Source: Hanleya hanleyi (Eukaryota > Mollusca > Polyplacophora > Lepidopleurida > Hanleyidae). From it: a stretch of 64,000 bases of DNA. Below are positions 53,725 through 64,000 of the stretch, piece after piece. Position 1 is the first letter of the stretch; the number at the start of each line of letters is the position of its first letter. Made by a program: the position numbers and the translations under genes. The stretch spans positions 62,001 to 126,000 of the forward strand of contig JAVTVY010033845.1 in assembly GCA_036873755.1 (NCBI GenBank), read 5' to 3'. The notes under the pieces were generated by a model that had not been told where the DNA came from, searched no databases, and saw only the letters and a program-made list of their open reading frames with translations.

Positions 53725-55800
53725 ATAGGGTGATGTAGATATTACAAAAGAATAAACAAGCGTTTACTGACGGTACCGTATCTGACAGGATACGGTACCC
53801 AAAATGGCGGTCTGGCTCGATTCACCAAATAACAGTGACAGACTACACGTCGTGTTTTGGCACCGATATTCGGCGTAAAAACTCAATTTTGCCACCAAAA
53901 GTCTGAATTTTTCAGAAGGGAAAAACTGAAATTTTGGAAAAAAAGCTGAAGTCTCCAAAGGCCAATACTTCGTTATTTCGTAATTTATAATCGAAAGATA
54001 TTGCGGGCAAACGATCGGGAAATGGGGAATACCAGAATAAATAGGTCGGCATCTTCGGTCATTTCCGTGAGACTCGTTACCGCTCGGTTAAACTTCCGTT
54101 TGCCGAGCGCTAATTATTTATGTCCGTTTCCCGGATGTCATCGGGGCCATGCCGTCGGTAACCCTAAAAACTGTATTCATAGTAAACGTATGTGGAGGTT
54201 TCCGAACTGCGTCGTGTAGGGGAAAAATATATAATAAAAATAAAGTTTGACACGTGGGAATGATGAGCCCCTAAAGACGTCTAACTCTCCTTGGAACGGA
54301 TGGGTAAATATCTGACCATTGCTGAATAGTATTTATGAAAACGGGGACGATGTAATGTTCGCATAAGGCATTTGTTTTCACTCAAAGTTGATGAACGATC
54401 ATGTCGTGTTGTTGTTGTTGTAAAGGAACTGGCATGTCGTCCGCATTGTACGATGTTGAAACTGAAACCAAAGTGTGATTGTACCGTAGTTAATAAAGTT
54501 TGAATGGATTCAAAGATCGTGAACTCATTTAGCCACAATATGAACCTATATATGAACCTGACTAGATCATTCTCTGATTTGAAGATACATAAACAAAGAA
54601 GAGTTGAATTTTTTTATACCGTACTGTCAAAACTTTTTAAAATGTAATCAGCGTGGTCAAACAAACCAAAACAACTGAAGTTGATTTTTAAAATATAATT
54701 TACTAGACTAGGCGTCCATGTTCTGGCATTGAATTTAGCTGATCTGTCTATTATCCTGAAACAAGTGTCCCACATTAGGGCAGCACAGAAACATTTAAAA
54801 TGCCGGCCCCCGTCAAGAAAGCAAAGAAAGTGGCATGGTCCAATTTCTGCCGTACTACATTTAGGTCAAACGTTATGGGCAAATCCATTCTTTCAATAAG
54901 GGTGGTCAAGTCAAACTGTTTGGCACTTATTTGCAGCCTTACCATGGTAAACTTATGTATCTGTCTGGAGTCCGCATGATCGTATCGAAAGTGAGCCAGC
55001 TGCCTTCGCGCAATAGTTTACAAAATGGTGCGCCTTTTCAAACAGAATTCTTTAATTCATTTCATTTTTATGAGTTTTTATGGTCGCCCAGGACTAGCTG
55101 CATTTGTGACAATTTCTTCTCTTCAATCATGTAATGTTTTTTCCGTTGTCTTTTCATCTCTCTTTTTTAATTTCTCTTTTGAATCTAACCCTGGAGTTCC
55201 ACTGGACTTATAATTTTAGTCCGAATATTGCCAAATTTCGCATCAAATCTTCTAGAAAAAGTTGAAATTCCCATGCAAAAATTAAAATATAAGATTTTGA
55301 ATGGAATGTTCGGTCCAGATCCAAGTGGTTTTTAATTAGTGTACCTGAAACGATTCAAAACCATACTTAAATTGAACATGATTTGCAAGCCAGGAATTGA
55401 TATATCGATTTCATTCAAAATTACCAAGTTTGTGATTTTGAAAATTTATTTGAATTGCCTTGTGTAATCTTGTCTTGTTGACATCCACAATGTGACATAA
55501 TGTGCTGAAAATAGATGGTATCTTAGACCTTGGTAAATTAAGAACATAAAACGTTAATGTTAAATGATCTGTTTGTTTCTTTATTTTCACAATTCAAATA
55601 CATAGAGGTATTGACAGGCTACATTGATGCTCATATGGAAATTCGTTATATACATTACTTATGGCGGTTGCAAAATTAGAAATAAACTCAACAGAAGTCT
55701 GTCGGTCGGCGACAAAAATGTAAAAATACTCAATTCAGGTGAAAAAAGTATTGAATTTTCAGTATCTGGTGGCAAAATTTTGGACTTCTATGAAACCCTG
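53725..55800. other. Intergenic, no gene recognised
   Basis: A small inverted repeat, GGTACCGTATCTGACAGG with ATACGGTACC (53772-53800), is present. A 59-codon frame at 54800-54979 begins MPAPVKKAKKVAW but has no recognised family. Other open frames lack domains. Confidence 0.35.
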
Positions 55801-55829
55801 TACACACGCGTTTTCCCCACAATATGACA

Positions 55830-56105
55830 CCGATATTTAATGGTACATTCGTGTACCACTGAGTGTTACAGCAATGTAACAATTTATGTTGGACCATCAT
55901 GGTACCATTTAATGTTGCCGACGATGTAACATTATATATTGGTACATCATTGGCGACGGCTAACGGTACATTGTGATTTACATTCTTCGGTGTTCCAATG
56001 TCGGTCCTACATTGACTCTCGTTTGTTTGAGGGTAAGAATAGCCATCCTCGGTATATTGTACCATCATTGTACCATTTTAAAATGGACCAACATGGTAAC
56101 ATTAA
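55830..56105. repeat. Cluster of GGTACA/TGTACCA words
   Basis: GGTACATT, TGTACCA, TGTAACA and CATGGTACC recur in both orientations over about 270 bp (for example 55843, 55852, 55905, 55951, 55972, 56058, 56073). It resembles subterminal repeats of a MITE, but no clear ends were found. Confidence 0.45.
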
Positions 56106-56914
56106 AGAAATAGAAAGAACTCTTTGTTAATTGGAGGTGAAGAAGGTCTTCAGTGTCGAGTTACGTGCGCGTTCATTTTCAAATTCGTCTTTTTTGGGAT
56201 GAGGTGAATTACGAGTTACGTCCCTTGAACGACGGAACCACATCATCCAGGTTGGTTTTCAGCTCAGACAAATCGATTTATTTCATATTTTGAAAGTCCG
56301 ATGTCGGTCTGGTTATGCTGATTCAAAGACTTGTGCCATGCGCTCGAGATACATGTATCAAGCTCCAACAGAAAAAGTCCCGATCTACAAAGGCAGGGCT
56401 GAAGTCGAAGACGAACATAAAAACAACAACAACAACAAACAAACACTGTCTGTGATTGTGGCGATCCAAGCGTTGAACTTGAAGGTTTAATTTTGCAGAC
56501 TACCCGGTCCTACTTCCTGTAGATTACACTGGCTATGATAGGCAGTACGAGGTAAACAATTCCATGACTCAATAATTTATTGTTGTTGTTGGTTGGTTGG
56601 TTGGTTTTCTCTTCTCCCCTATTACGTGGAAAGAGTAGTCACACTGGTAAAAATAGCTCGATGTTGGAACGAAAAGAATAAATAACAAAAGAAAAAAGAA
56701 AGAACTGAAACAATAAAAACTATCACCAAAAATCGAAATTGTCACTTTTGTGGGGCAGACGTTACTCTTGGTAGCTGGGCTGATACGTGTGGCTTAAATT
56801 ATCAAAAGTTAAGTTTTGCTGTCTTAATGAATCCGAGGACCGCCTTTTGAATTTCACTGCGGGTTGCTTTTGAGCTATGAGTGGGTTGAGTGATGGATCT
56901 TAGATCCAGTGTTC

Positions 56915-58010
56915 TCTACTGTATTGGAGTGCTATGGTTAATGTAAGTCCATTCAATGTGGTTGACCATAGCATCTCGTTCTACCGAGTACCTAGGACAG
57001 TGCAGCAGGATATGCTCGGGGGTTTCTCTGTCCAGTCCGCACTCGCATCCTGAGTCTTGTGCGTATCCCAGCTTGTACATATGTGACTCGAAATTCCCGT
57101 GGCCGCAACATAGTCTGTGAAAAGTTATTTCCTCCTGTCTGTTTTCAGGTGAAATGTACGATTCGCGAGGAACCTTGGGTCGTGCTTGGTGCAACTCGCG
57201 ACCAGTTGTACTGATATACCAGAGTCCTTGCCACCTTTGCAACATGAGGAGCCGAATTCTACGTTTGGCTTGGGCTAAGGTGATTTTAGGTTCGTTGGTG
57301 ACGTGTATCGCTTCGCGGGCTGCGCTTTTGGCGCTTCTGTCAGCAAGTTCGTTTCCCGTGAGACCAACGTGACCTGGAACCCAGGTTATCTCTGTGTGAA
57401 CCCCTGCATTGTGCAGCTTTGTTGTGTCCTTTTGGATGGCTGAGACCAAGGAGTGATGATTTTTGTGTTCACCGGTCGAGCAGACAGTCGAGATCGCAGC
57501 TTTGCAATCACACATGATCGGTACTTGACTGAAGTTCTGCAGAGCAGCAGCATCAACAGCAAATTCTGTAGCTAAATGTATGGCTTTCAGCTCACCGTGG
57601 TAACTAGTGGAGAGCCTAGAGACAGATTCCTTAATAATGGTCGGTTGTGATGAGTGGCCGCCCAGGTAACCGACTGCGGCCGCACCGCATGGACCAGGAT
57701 TTGTCAGTGCTGACCCATCGGTGAAAATGAGAAGATGTTCTCTTGTAGTTTTTTCTACTGACTCAAGTGCGCGGTGTCTGGCTATATCGGCTTGCTCCTC
57801 TGTTCTTGTGTTGGATGACCCGAGACCTTCAGATGTAGAGCTGGGTGAGGGTACGCAGAGCTTTAAGCTGTCTAAAGATGGTTGTGCGTTCAACTCAACG
57901 TCCTGTATGAATTTGATAGACGGTATTCGTCGTTTTATGGAAACGGTCAACTGGAGTCAAAGGTTTCTTGCCTACGAGCATGGAGTCCTCTTGCATATTC
58001 TGGACAAGCT
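56915..58010 (-). pseudogene. LINE ORF2: RNase H and C-terminal Cys/His motif
   Basis: The frame at 56916-57950 reads LLIFTDGSALTNPGPCGAAA (first Asp), STSYHGELKAIHLA (Glu), IMCDCKAAIS (Asp) and WVPGHVGLTGNELADRSAK (His and Asp): a complete type-I RNase H active site. A C-terminal CECGLDRETPEHILLHC follows, the Cys/His motif seen at the end of many LINE proteins. It would degrade the RNA strand after target-primed reverse transcription. Within this frame there is no stop, but it is out of register with RT upstream, so ORF2 as a whole is broken. Confidence 0.9.
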
Positions 58011-59656
58011 GATAAAGTGGATCCGTGGAACCCTTACGTAAAAGTCGTGTAGCAAGATTTCTTCGAGTCGTAAACGCATTGGTAGTGTATGGGTGGTGAC
58101 CTCGAGGGAGACTGTTGGTGTACTGCTCATCATATCGCTCACTTTGAGCAGAACCATTCTGTCGAATCTTTCCACCTTTGCCATGTTAGTATTTGACGTT
58201 GCGCACCAGATGGGATATGTCCTTCTAGATGTGGACTCAATAAGGCGTGGTACAGGTTAAGGCTGATTTGCAGTGAACATGACTTCAGAAAGAAGCTAAT
58301 TTTGTGGATGGCTCTCACGGCCGATGCACAGATATGGTTAATATGATCATTGAAGGTGAGCTCGTCGTCTATGATGACTTCCAGACAACGTTTGGTGCGA
58401 ACTTGCTTGAGCGTCTGTCCGTTTAGGTTCACAGTAGCTGTAGCGCTTTTGTCTCCGAAGAGCATCGTCTCAGTTTTGGGTAGACTGATCTTCATTCGCC
58501 ACCTGCGGCACCACGTTGCTATCCCGGACATTTGAGCAGTTACAGTAATAGTTGCTGTTTGTTGGTCAATTTCGCATACCCACAATGTCAGATCGTCCGC
58601 ATAGGAGATGTATTTGGGAATCGTGTAAGTCATTTCCCTTATGTAAAATATGGAGAGAATTGGGGCAATCACACTTCCTTGGGTGACACCGATGCGCGTT
58701 CCAAACCAAGCTGATATGTGGCCATTGACCTTGTTCCGGCACTTTCTGTCCGTCAAATAGGAGAAAACGTATAGAATCAACTCACCGCGTAGACCGGCTT
58801 CATGGAGCTTGAAGATGATGCCGTCGTGCCACGTCGTGTCAAAAGCACCTTCCAGGTCGATAAAGGCAGCTAATATCACATTTTTCTGTCTTCGAGCTCT
58901 ACAGACGTCAAGTGTAAAATAAAGTAGAGCTTGAACGAGATTTTTGTCTTTTTGGTAGGCATATTGGAAGTTGTCCAGCATTCCCTGCTCGTGCAACCAT
59001 AGTCTCAATCGTCTGTCTGCAATACGTTCGAACAACTTGCCAACGACACTGGTGAGACTTATACCACGGTAAGATTTGGGATGGCAGTAATCTGCTTTGT
59101 CAGGTTTGGGTATATATATTCTCTCTTCATTCTTCCAAATGTCGGGAACGAGGCCGTTTTTCCAGCATGCAGAGAAGACATTTGTAAGTGCTGGAATTAT
59201 GTTGGGCCCACAGTTCTTTAACATAATGGGCAAAATTGTGTCGGGCCTGGGTGATGAGGAGATTTTTAGTTTGGTAAGAACTTGTTTCACTTCGACAGGG
59301 GAGGTGGAGGCGTTGTACGGTTCCTGGCTGGGATTATTGTCGTTAAGCAGAGCCGTCAATTCTGAGGTAACGTATTGGTCGGTTTGTAGGGTAACGTGAG
59401 AAAACCAATCTTGATCAAAATCAGCAACATTTGCAGATTGAACCACATGAGTTTCAGTAAGGATATCAGATATCTTGGAATCTTCAAAGGCAAAGTTACC
59501 ATCAGAGTCCCTTAGGGGTTGCACAACCGCCTTCTGATTTTCCTCCAAGCAGGTTATTAATTTTCTGCCAGACCTGTGGGTCAGTGGAGTCCAGCTTTTC
59601 GCACCGCTCGGCTCTGTTTTTAGCTCGGGCCTCTTGGTAGGCTTTGGCAAATGCAT
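58011..59656 (-). pseudogene. LINE ORF2: reverse transcriptase
   Basis: The frame at 58139-59656 holds PKSYRGISLTSVVGKLFERI, FIDLEGAFDT (motif A), GVTQGSVIAPILSIFYI (motif B), YISYADDLTLWV (motif C, DD intact) and KTETMLFG. Thumb sequence continues in other frames (LLKVSDMMSSTPTVS at 57972-58184). Frameshifts lie near 59570 (from the endonuclease frame), near 58160 and near 57960. It would copy element RNA at a nicked chromosomal target. Confidence 0.92.
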
Positions 59657-60647
59657 CCATGGCTTGCTTGTACTTTAAGTAGTTGTTAGGATCAGCTCTG
59701 CGGTTGTAATTTTTTCGGCATTTTTTTGCCTTGGCAAGGAGCTCACAGAGTTCAGGTGTCATGAAATTCTTAGAGTGAACACACACAGCTTTTTTAGAAA
59801 TATTTTTCGCGGCACAATCTAGAAGCGTTTTGGTAAAATCTTGAGCGAGAGCAGCGCCGGGTATTTCTGGAGATGGAGGATGACATAAGTGTTTGATTGC
59901 CTCGTCGGATTTCAGTTTCCAGTTTACCCAATCAGCGTTTCTCAGGTCCCATCTCACTACAGTTTCACTTTTCTGCTTTGGGAAAGATAGGACTATGGGA
60001 CAGTGATCGCTCCTCAGGTTAATATTGTGATCCACATACCAACGCAAGGGGCAGTTTATATTCCTGCTCAAGGTTAGATCAGGCGAGCTGATGGTGTTGT
60101 TTAAGCTTCGGGTAAACTGCCCGTTGTTATGTATCGTCATATCATGATTTACTGTCATTTCCTCAATTTTGTTGCCCATTTTGAAGGCCAAAGTGTTGAT
60201 ATTAGTGGTATGGTGCCACCTTTCCCAGGTTAAACTCCTAGAGTTAAGGTCGCCACATAAGATCAGCTGCTTGCTGCTTTCTGTTTCACGGATCAATTTG
60301 TCGAATTTAGCCAAAATATCAATACGGTTTGGGGGAATGTAGCAACTCACTATGATTGTTCTTTTTCTGTTTATGATGGTCTCTCCGCATACAGCTTCCA
60401 TAGCATTGTTCTCTAGATCGCTGCGAGGAATCATTTTCACTGTTTTTCTGTGCAGGATGGCAACTCCCCCATGGCTGTCAGACAGTCTCGGTTTAGATAT
60501 CAGTGTGAAATCTTTAAGATAGCTCAGTTCCTTTAACTTCCAGGTTTCGCTGACACAGATAATGTCTATGCCTTTAGCGGTGGCATATTCGGCTATGAGT
60601 TTCTGGGAAGTGTTTAGGGATTGTGAGTTCAGTTGTAATATTTTCAT
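59502..60647 (-). pseudogene. LINE ORF2: APE-type endonuclease
   Basis: The likely ORF2 start is the ATG at 60647 (MKILQLNSQSLNTS), since upstream codons of the same open frame overlap ORF1. The endonuclease/exonuclease/phosphatase fold shows LNSQSL (Asn), ICVSETW (Glu), LCGDLNSRSLTW (Asp and Asn), SPDLTLS and RSDHCPI (Asp-His). These are the metal-binding and catalytic residues for nicking target DNA. An Arg/Lys/Ala-rich linker follows. The frame stops at 59502 after overlapping the RT frame. Confidence 0.92.
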
Positions 60648-61265
60648 TTCTGGAGTTACGCCGCTTGACCAATTTGCGATAGTGAGGACAAGAATTACTG
60701 GAGGCGGGGTGTGGGCCCCCACAGTTTCTGCAGCATGCAATATTCTGACAGATATCATCTTGATGGCCAGGACGGGAACATCTTCCACAGTGAATGAGAT
60801 TAGAGCAAAGTTTGGCAATGTGTCCGAAAGATTGACAATGATAACAGCGTATGATTTTAACTACACGTTTGGGGATACACTGGAAAGAGGCAGAGTTAGC
60901 GTGAACACCGTCGCTAAGAACTATCGATGCAGCCTGTTCGGTTGCGAATGTCAGTTCCACTGTGCTGCTGGGACCTGTAAATCTGTGGTGAATACTTCTC
61001 ACCGAGGTGAGCGACGAGATTTGTTGGAGGAGGTCGTTATCTGTGATATTAAGAGGTAGGCTTTGGCGTAGACGATTTTTACACTACTTTCTCTGCGAGG
61101 CGGATGAGCGTGAAGTGTAGTTGAACCGAAGGACCCTGGGGGCCAGTCAGATAAGGCTAATTTTTTTATCACTTTCTGTTTTACATGAAGACAAATGCCA
61201 CCGGCTGCTAGCGGATATGCGTGACTTATGTTAAGTTCAGGCTTAGTACGACTAATTTCCTTCAC
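60574..61265 (-). pseudogene. LINE ORF1: RRM-like region and three CCHC knuckles
   Basis: The upstream frame (60999-61265) has SHAYPLAAGGICLHVKQK and LSDWPPGSFGST. After a frameshift near 61030 the frame at 60574-61002 continues with VRSIHHRFTGPSSTVELTFA and then CYHCQSFGHIAKLC, CGRCSRPGHQDDIC and CRNCGGPHPASSNSC. These are zinc knuckles of the nucleic-acid-binding ORF1 protein, which coats element RNA. The ORF1 end overlaps the ORF2 start by about 70 bp. Confidence 0.85.
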
Positions 61266-61300
61266 TATTTCCTTTCTGGTAAGATAATCGTTGGGTGACT

Positions 61301-61760
61301 CTACATTGTCAGAATGATTATATGGTCCTGGTCTAGATCGGTCTCCACATTGGGAGAGGCAGATTGTGAAGGATCTGGTGAAATTGTCTCAGCAATAATG
61401 GGTGTATAACTGCAGGGAGCGACAGGAAAAGGCTGGCTTCTCGTGAGATTGTTTAGAATGGCATCACACAGAGCTTTACTTGTGCGTTTAAACTGGCAGA
61501 TCGGACAAATGAAGGTTGATTTTCCGCCTAATTTTTTTAGTTCGGCATCAGACAAGCCCAGACAAAAGGTGTGATACCATTGTTGGCACCATGAACAAGC
61601 GATCCAGTTTAGTGTGCGACTTGGATTCAAGTTACAAGGGCACTGTTGTTTAGGTTCAGCTTCGTTGACCGACAGAGGCACGGCAGATATCACAGGTTGA
61701 GGGAATTCAGGTGACAGCGTACAATGTCCTCCTTGTTTACATTACTGGTTAGAGGATAGC
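61301..61760 (-). pseudogene. LINE ORF1: PHD-like zinc finger
   Basis: The minus-strand frame reads CPCNLNPSRTLNWIACSWC, then QQWYHTFCLGLSD and KKLGGKSTFICPIC. This has the spacing C-x-C, C-x2-C, H-x2-C, C-x2-C with the conserved Trp of a PHD finger. PHD fingers bind histone H3 tails and occur in ORF1 of some LINEs. A Ser/Pro-rich tail with DLDQDHIIIL follows. A preceding frame (61690-62010) overlaps out of register, so a frameshift may sit near 61700. Confidence 0.82.
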
Positions 61761-62010
61761 TGTTGTTGTTGTTTGATTGCGAGAGGTCGATGCTGTCTCC
61801 GAGTGCCGAAGGCGTCTGTAGGTCTGCTACAATAGAGTCAGAAATTGTACTTACAGCCGCTGGAGTGTTGGTATATTTCTTCTTCGTATTGGCATTCCGG
61901 CTATAAGCCGGTAAATCTGAAGTCCGAAGGAAAAAAAAAATAAAAAAATGGCGGCTTCCAGTCCTGGACAGATGAGCAGAGAAAAAAGGGAATGGTAAAT
62001 AACAAGTCAA
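61690..62010 (-). pseudogene. LINE ORF1: N-terminal low-complexity part
   Basis: The open frame contains SRNANTKKKYTNTPAAVSTI and DSIDLSQSNNNNSYPL, polar low-complexity sequence of the kind that starts LINE ORF1 proteins. It ends at 61690, just where the PHD-finger frame begins. A poly-A/T run at 61930-61947 marks the probable 5' untranslated region. Confidence 0.45.
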
Positions 62011-62059
62011 TAAGTTTTAGTTTCTTGAACAATCTAACCCAGTGAAACCTGAGAACGAA

Positions 62060-62490
62060 ACTGAAACATTTACAGACCTCTTATATTTCCTATGTTTTTT
62101 ATTCATTCCTATATTTTCCTATATAATTTTTACTCAGAGCCTCCTATATTTTCTATATTTTTACTTTTCTCATGAAAACTTTCGCCCGATCTCTTATATG
62201 AGTAAAATTGGCATGAGGAAATACTTTTCAGTTTCTTTTTGTCTCGTTTCGCTCGGTAAATATGAATTGATTTAAAATCTCTTTTTGTTGAACCAAGCAG
62301 CAGAACGGATCTCCTCATCACACCAACGCTATGACCGCATTCAGTGGAAATAATTTCATTAAACACCAAAAAATACCAAGTTTGGAACATACAAAGTAGT
62401 AGTGACACTCCTTTATTCCTATATTTTATTAAGAAAATTGCTATATTTCTCCAAATTCCTCCTATATTTTCTCCTATATTTTCACTGCGA
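62060..62490. repeat. Cluster of CCTATATTTTC words
   Basis: CCTATATTTT or close variants occur near 62109, 62118, 62151, 62421, 62460 and 62473, irregularly spaced, with related TTATATTTCCTATG at 62080. It may be a decayed minisatellite. The minus-strand open frame here is not recognisable. Confidence 0.45.
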
Positions 62491-63001
62491 GCCACTTGCA
62501 GGCCTTCATTTCTAGATTGAGAACACCATATGAGAAATAAATAAGAACACCAAAATACCCCTTGCCATGCTTGCCCAGAGCTTCTTTTTTTAAACTGGCA
62601 CAGGAGCTGAAAATCGTTCCTGTACACAACTTTAGAAGACTGATTTGAGGAATGAAAAGAGTTACCTGCATTTAATACGTATGATTATTTTCCTTTTTGA
62701 GGGGCGTTATTTTTCACTCCCCTGAGACCTAATTAAGGAGAGCTTTAGGGGAGCGAGAGTGACCGCTCCCGCTAAATTTGAAACACTGCTTGCCTCAACT
62801 TCTTGACAGGGAAATCAAGATTCATTGACTGTGGGGCCCATCTAATGGAGAAGGGGGTGGAAATTTACAATATCTGACGTCCAAAAGAATTTGCAGTTGG
62901 CATGGGCGAGTACCCTTTGAATCCACCGAGTCTCCTTTGAATCCTTAGCTACATGTATATTTGATAAGAAAGAAACATTTAATTTTTTATTTATTATTTT
63001 T
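62491..63001. other. Intergenic, nothing recognised
   Basis: No domain-bearing frame and no repeat spotted. GGGGAGCGAGAGTGACCGCTCC at 62750-62772 is a small imperfect hairpin. Confidence 0.35.
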
Positions 63002-63104
63002 AGCCCACCATCACCAGATGGTGGGCTGTTCAAATCGCTTTTCGTCCGTGGTCCGTCGTCCGTCCGTCGCCCGTCGTCCGTCCGTTGTCCGTCCGTAAAC
63101 AATT
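63002..63104 (+). repeat. Hairpin and GTCC-rich leader of a tandem array
   Basis: A 26-bp hairpin at 63002-63027 (AGCCCACCATC paired with GATGGTGGGCT) is followed by CGTCCGTCC-type repeats to about 63096, directly before the 157-bp array. The same order (hairpin, GTCC-rich stretch, array) suggests one mobile unit of which the array is the body. Confidence 0.75.
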
Positions 63105-64000
63105 CTTGTTATCGCGATTTCTCAGGAACTACTGCATGGATCTTTCTCAAATTTGGTACAAAAGTTCCCCTTCGGGTCTAGTTGTGCAAGATACCTTTTC
63201 TGGTTCGATTCGAAAATCCAATATGGCCACAAGGCGGCCATCTTGGATTTCCCCATGAAACCTTGTTATCGCGGTTTTTCAGGAACTAATTCATGGATCT
63301 TTCTCAAATTTGGTACACAGGTTCCCCTTGGGGTCTAGTTGTGCAAGATACCTTTTCTGGTCCGAATCGAAAATCCAATATGGCCACAAGGCAGCCACCT
63401 TGGATTTCCCCATGAAACCTTGTTATCGCGATTTCTCAGGAACTGTTGCATGGATCTTTCACAAATTTGGTACACAGGTTCCCCTTGGGGTATAGTTGTG
63501 CAGGATACCTTTTCTGGTCCAATTCGAAAATCCAATATGGCCACAGGGCGGCCATCTTGGATTTCCCCATGAAACCTTGTTATCGCGATTTCTCAGGAAC
63601 TACTTCATGGATCTTTCCCAAATTCGGTACACAGGTTCCCCTTGGGGTATAGTTGTGCAGGATACCTTTTCTGGTCCGATTCGAAAATCCAATATGGCCA
63701 CCAGGCAGCCATCTTGGATTTCCCTATGAAACTTTGTTATTGTCATTTCTCAGGAAGTACTGCATGCATCTTTCTCAAATTTGGTACACAGGTTCCCCTC
63801 AGGGTCTAGTTGTGCAAGACACCTTTTTCGGTCCGAATCGAAAATCTAATATGGCTACCAGGCGGCCATATTAGATTTCCCCATGAAACTTTGTTATCGT
63901 GGTTTTTCAGGAAATACTGCATGGATCTTTGTCAAATTTGGTACACAGGTTCGCCTTGTGGTCCAGTTGTGCAAGATACCTTTTCTTGCCCGATTCCAAA
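63105..64000 (+). repeat. 157-bp tandem array, runs off the window
   Basis: The unit starting CTTGTTATCGCGATTTCTCA begins at 63105, 63262, 63419, 63576, 63733 and 63890, an exact 157-bp period with modest divergence. Each unit has AATATGGCCAC, GCCATCTTGGATT and TTTGGTACACAGGTTCCCC. Overlapping open frames (FPMKPCYRDFSG-type) recur once per unit in shifting frames because 157 is not a multiple of three; they are not genes. Confidence 0.95.

Larger units (their letters stand above)
56580..62050 (-). mobile_element. I-type LINE with RNase H, nearly full length
   Basis: A non-LTR retrotransposon of about 5.4 kb in minus orientation. ORF1 has a PHD-like zinc finger, an RRM-like region and three CCHC knuckles. 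ORF2 has an apurinic-type endonuclease, RT, RNase H and a C-terminal Cys/His motif. RNase H after RT points to the I superfamily or a relative; the PHD finger in ORF1 is notable. The 3' region ends near 56580 in CCAA/CAA repeats and AATAAATT on the minus strand, a plausible simple-repeat tail. Several frameshifts disrupt both ORFs. No flanking duplication was fixed. Confidence 0.88.

Noticed and set aside
54800..54979. 59-codon ORF starting MPAPVKKAKKVAW
   Set aside because: Basic start looks gene-like, but the rest has no recognisable family or convincing splice sites.
63153..63874. Recurring open frames FPMKPCYRDFSG... in the 157-bp array
   Set aside because: They recur once per repeat unit in shifting frames; a 157-bp period cannot support a repeat protein.
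63105..64000. CRISPR array
   Set aside because: Tandem units without spacers in animal DNA; adjacent units are direct head-to-tail copies.
1..64000. tRNA, rRNA or snRNA genes
   Set aside because: No paired A and B boxes with a cloverleaf or conserved rRNA words were noticed; a covariance search would be needed to exclude them fully.

Overview
The window is animal (metazoan) nuclear DNA, most likely from a marine invertebrate. No long uninterrupted host gene, operon, rRNA or tRNA is visible. The protein-coding matches are short exon-like pieces or broken retroelement genes, and nearly every kilobase holds dispersed, inverted or tandem repeats. Frequent TACATGTA-type words, C-type lectin exons, a Gmr1-like Ty3/gypsy element, a tyrosine-recombinase (YR) retroelement and a LINE with RNase H fit a mollusc, another lophotrochozoan or an invertebrate deuterostome. 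The sequence alone does not settle which.

Left part (1-9.36 kb): intergenic DNA with small repeats: a 52-bp unit three times, a foldback element with 62-bp arms, a cluster of ACATGT/TTTCAAAATGAAA words, a 177-bp dispersed repeat, the 3' end of a reverse-transcriptase element, and copies of two longer dispersed repeats.

9.36-17.84 kb: a complete but decayed LTR retrotransposon on the minus strand. It has 594/601-bp LTRs (TG...CA), a 4-bp target duplication, a tRNA-Pro-like primer site, a polypurine tract, gag with a SCAN-like segment and one CCHC knuckle, then protease, integrase, RT and RNase H. Integrase comes before RT, the Ty1/copia order, although the proteins are Ty3/gypsy-like; this is the hallmark of the Gmr1 group. 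Two younger elements sit inside it: about 2.3 kb with GC-rich terminal inverted repeats and an array of CTCF-like words, and the 177-bp repeat.

17.84-31.2 kb: two partly collinear copies of a compound repeat (an 83-codon ORF followed by degenerate ~150-bp tandem units). A 7.26-kb Ngaro-like YR retroelement is inserted between, with split direct repeats (A1 ... B1-A2-B2), an SGNH-hydrolase-like domain, gag, RT, RNase H and YR remnants. Its RNase H is split by a 935-bp fragment of another RT element, which is itself split by a hairpin element: three nested insertions. A repeat copy at 8.0-8.7 kb preserves the YR element's empty site.

31-56 kb: a 1-kb duplicated GA/CT block able to fold on itself, several MITE families (including a TTAA-flanked, piggyBac-like one), more copies of the RT element, and minus-strand C-type lectin exons at 37.7 and 48.5 kb with matching phase-1 borders. 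Two possible linker exons lie between them, and locally duplicated non-coding blocks lie nearby. This looks like part of a lectin-like gene or cluster.

56.6-62.0 kb: a nearly full-length minus-strand LINE (PHD finger, RRM-like region, three CCHC knuckles, APE endonuclease, RT, RNase H) broken by several frameshifts. 63.0-64.0 kb: a hairpin and GTCC-rich leader followed by a 157-bp tandem array running off the window end.
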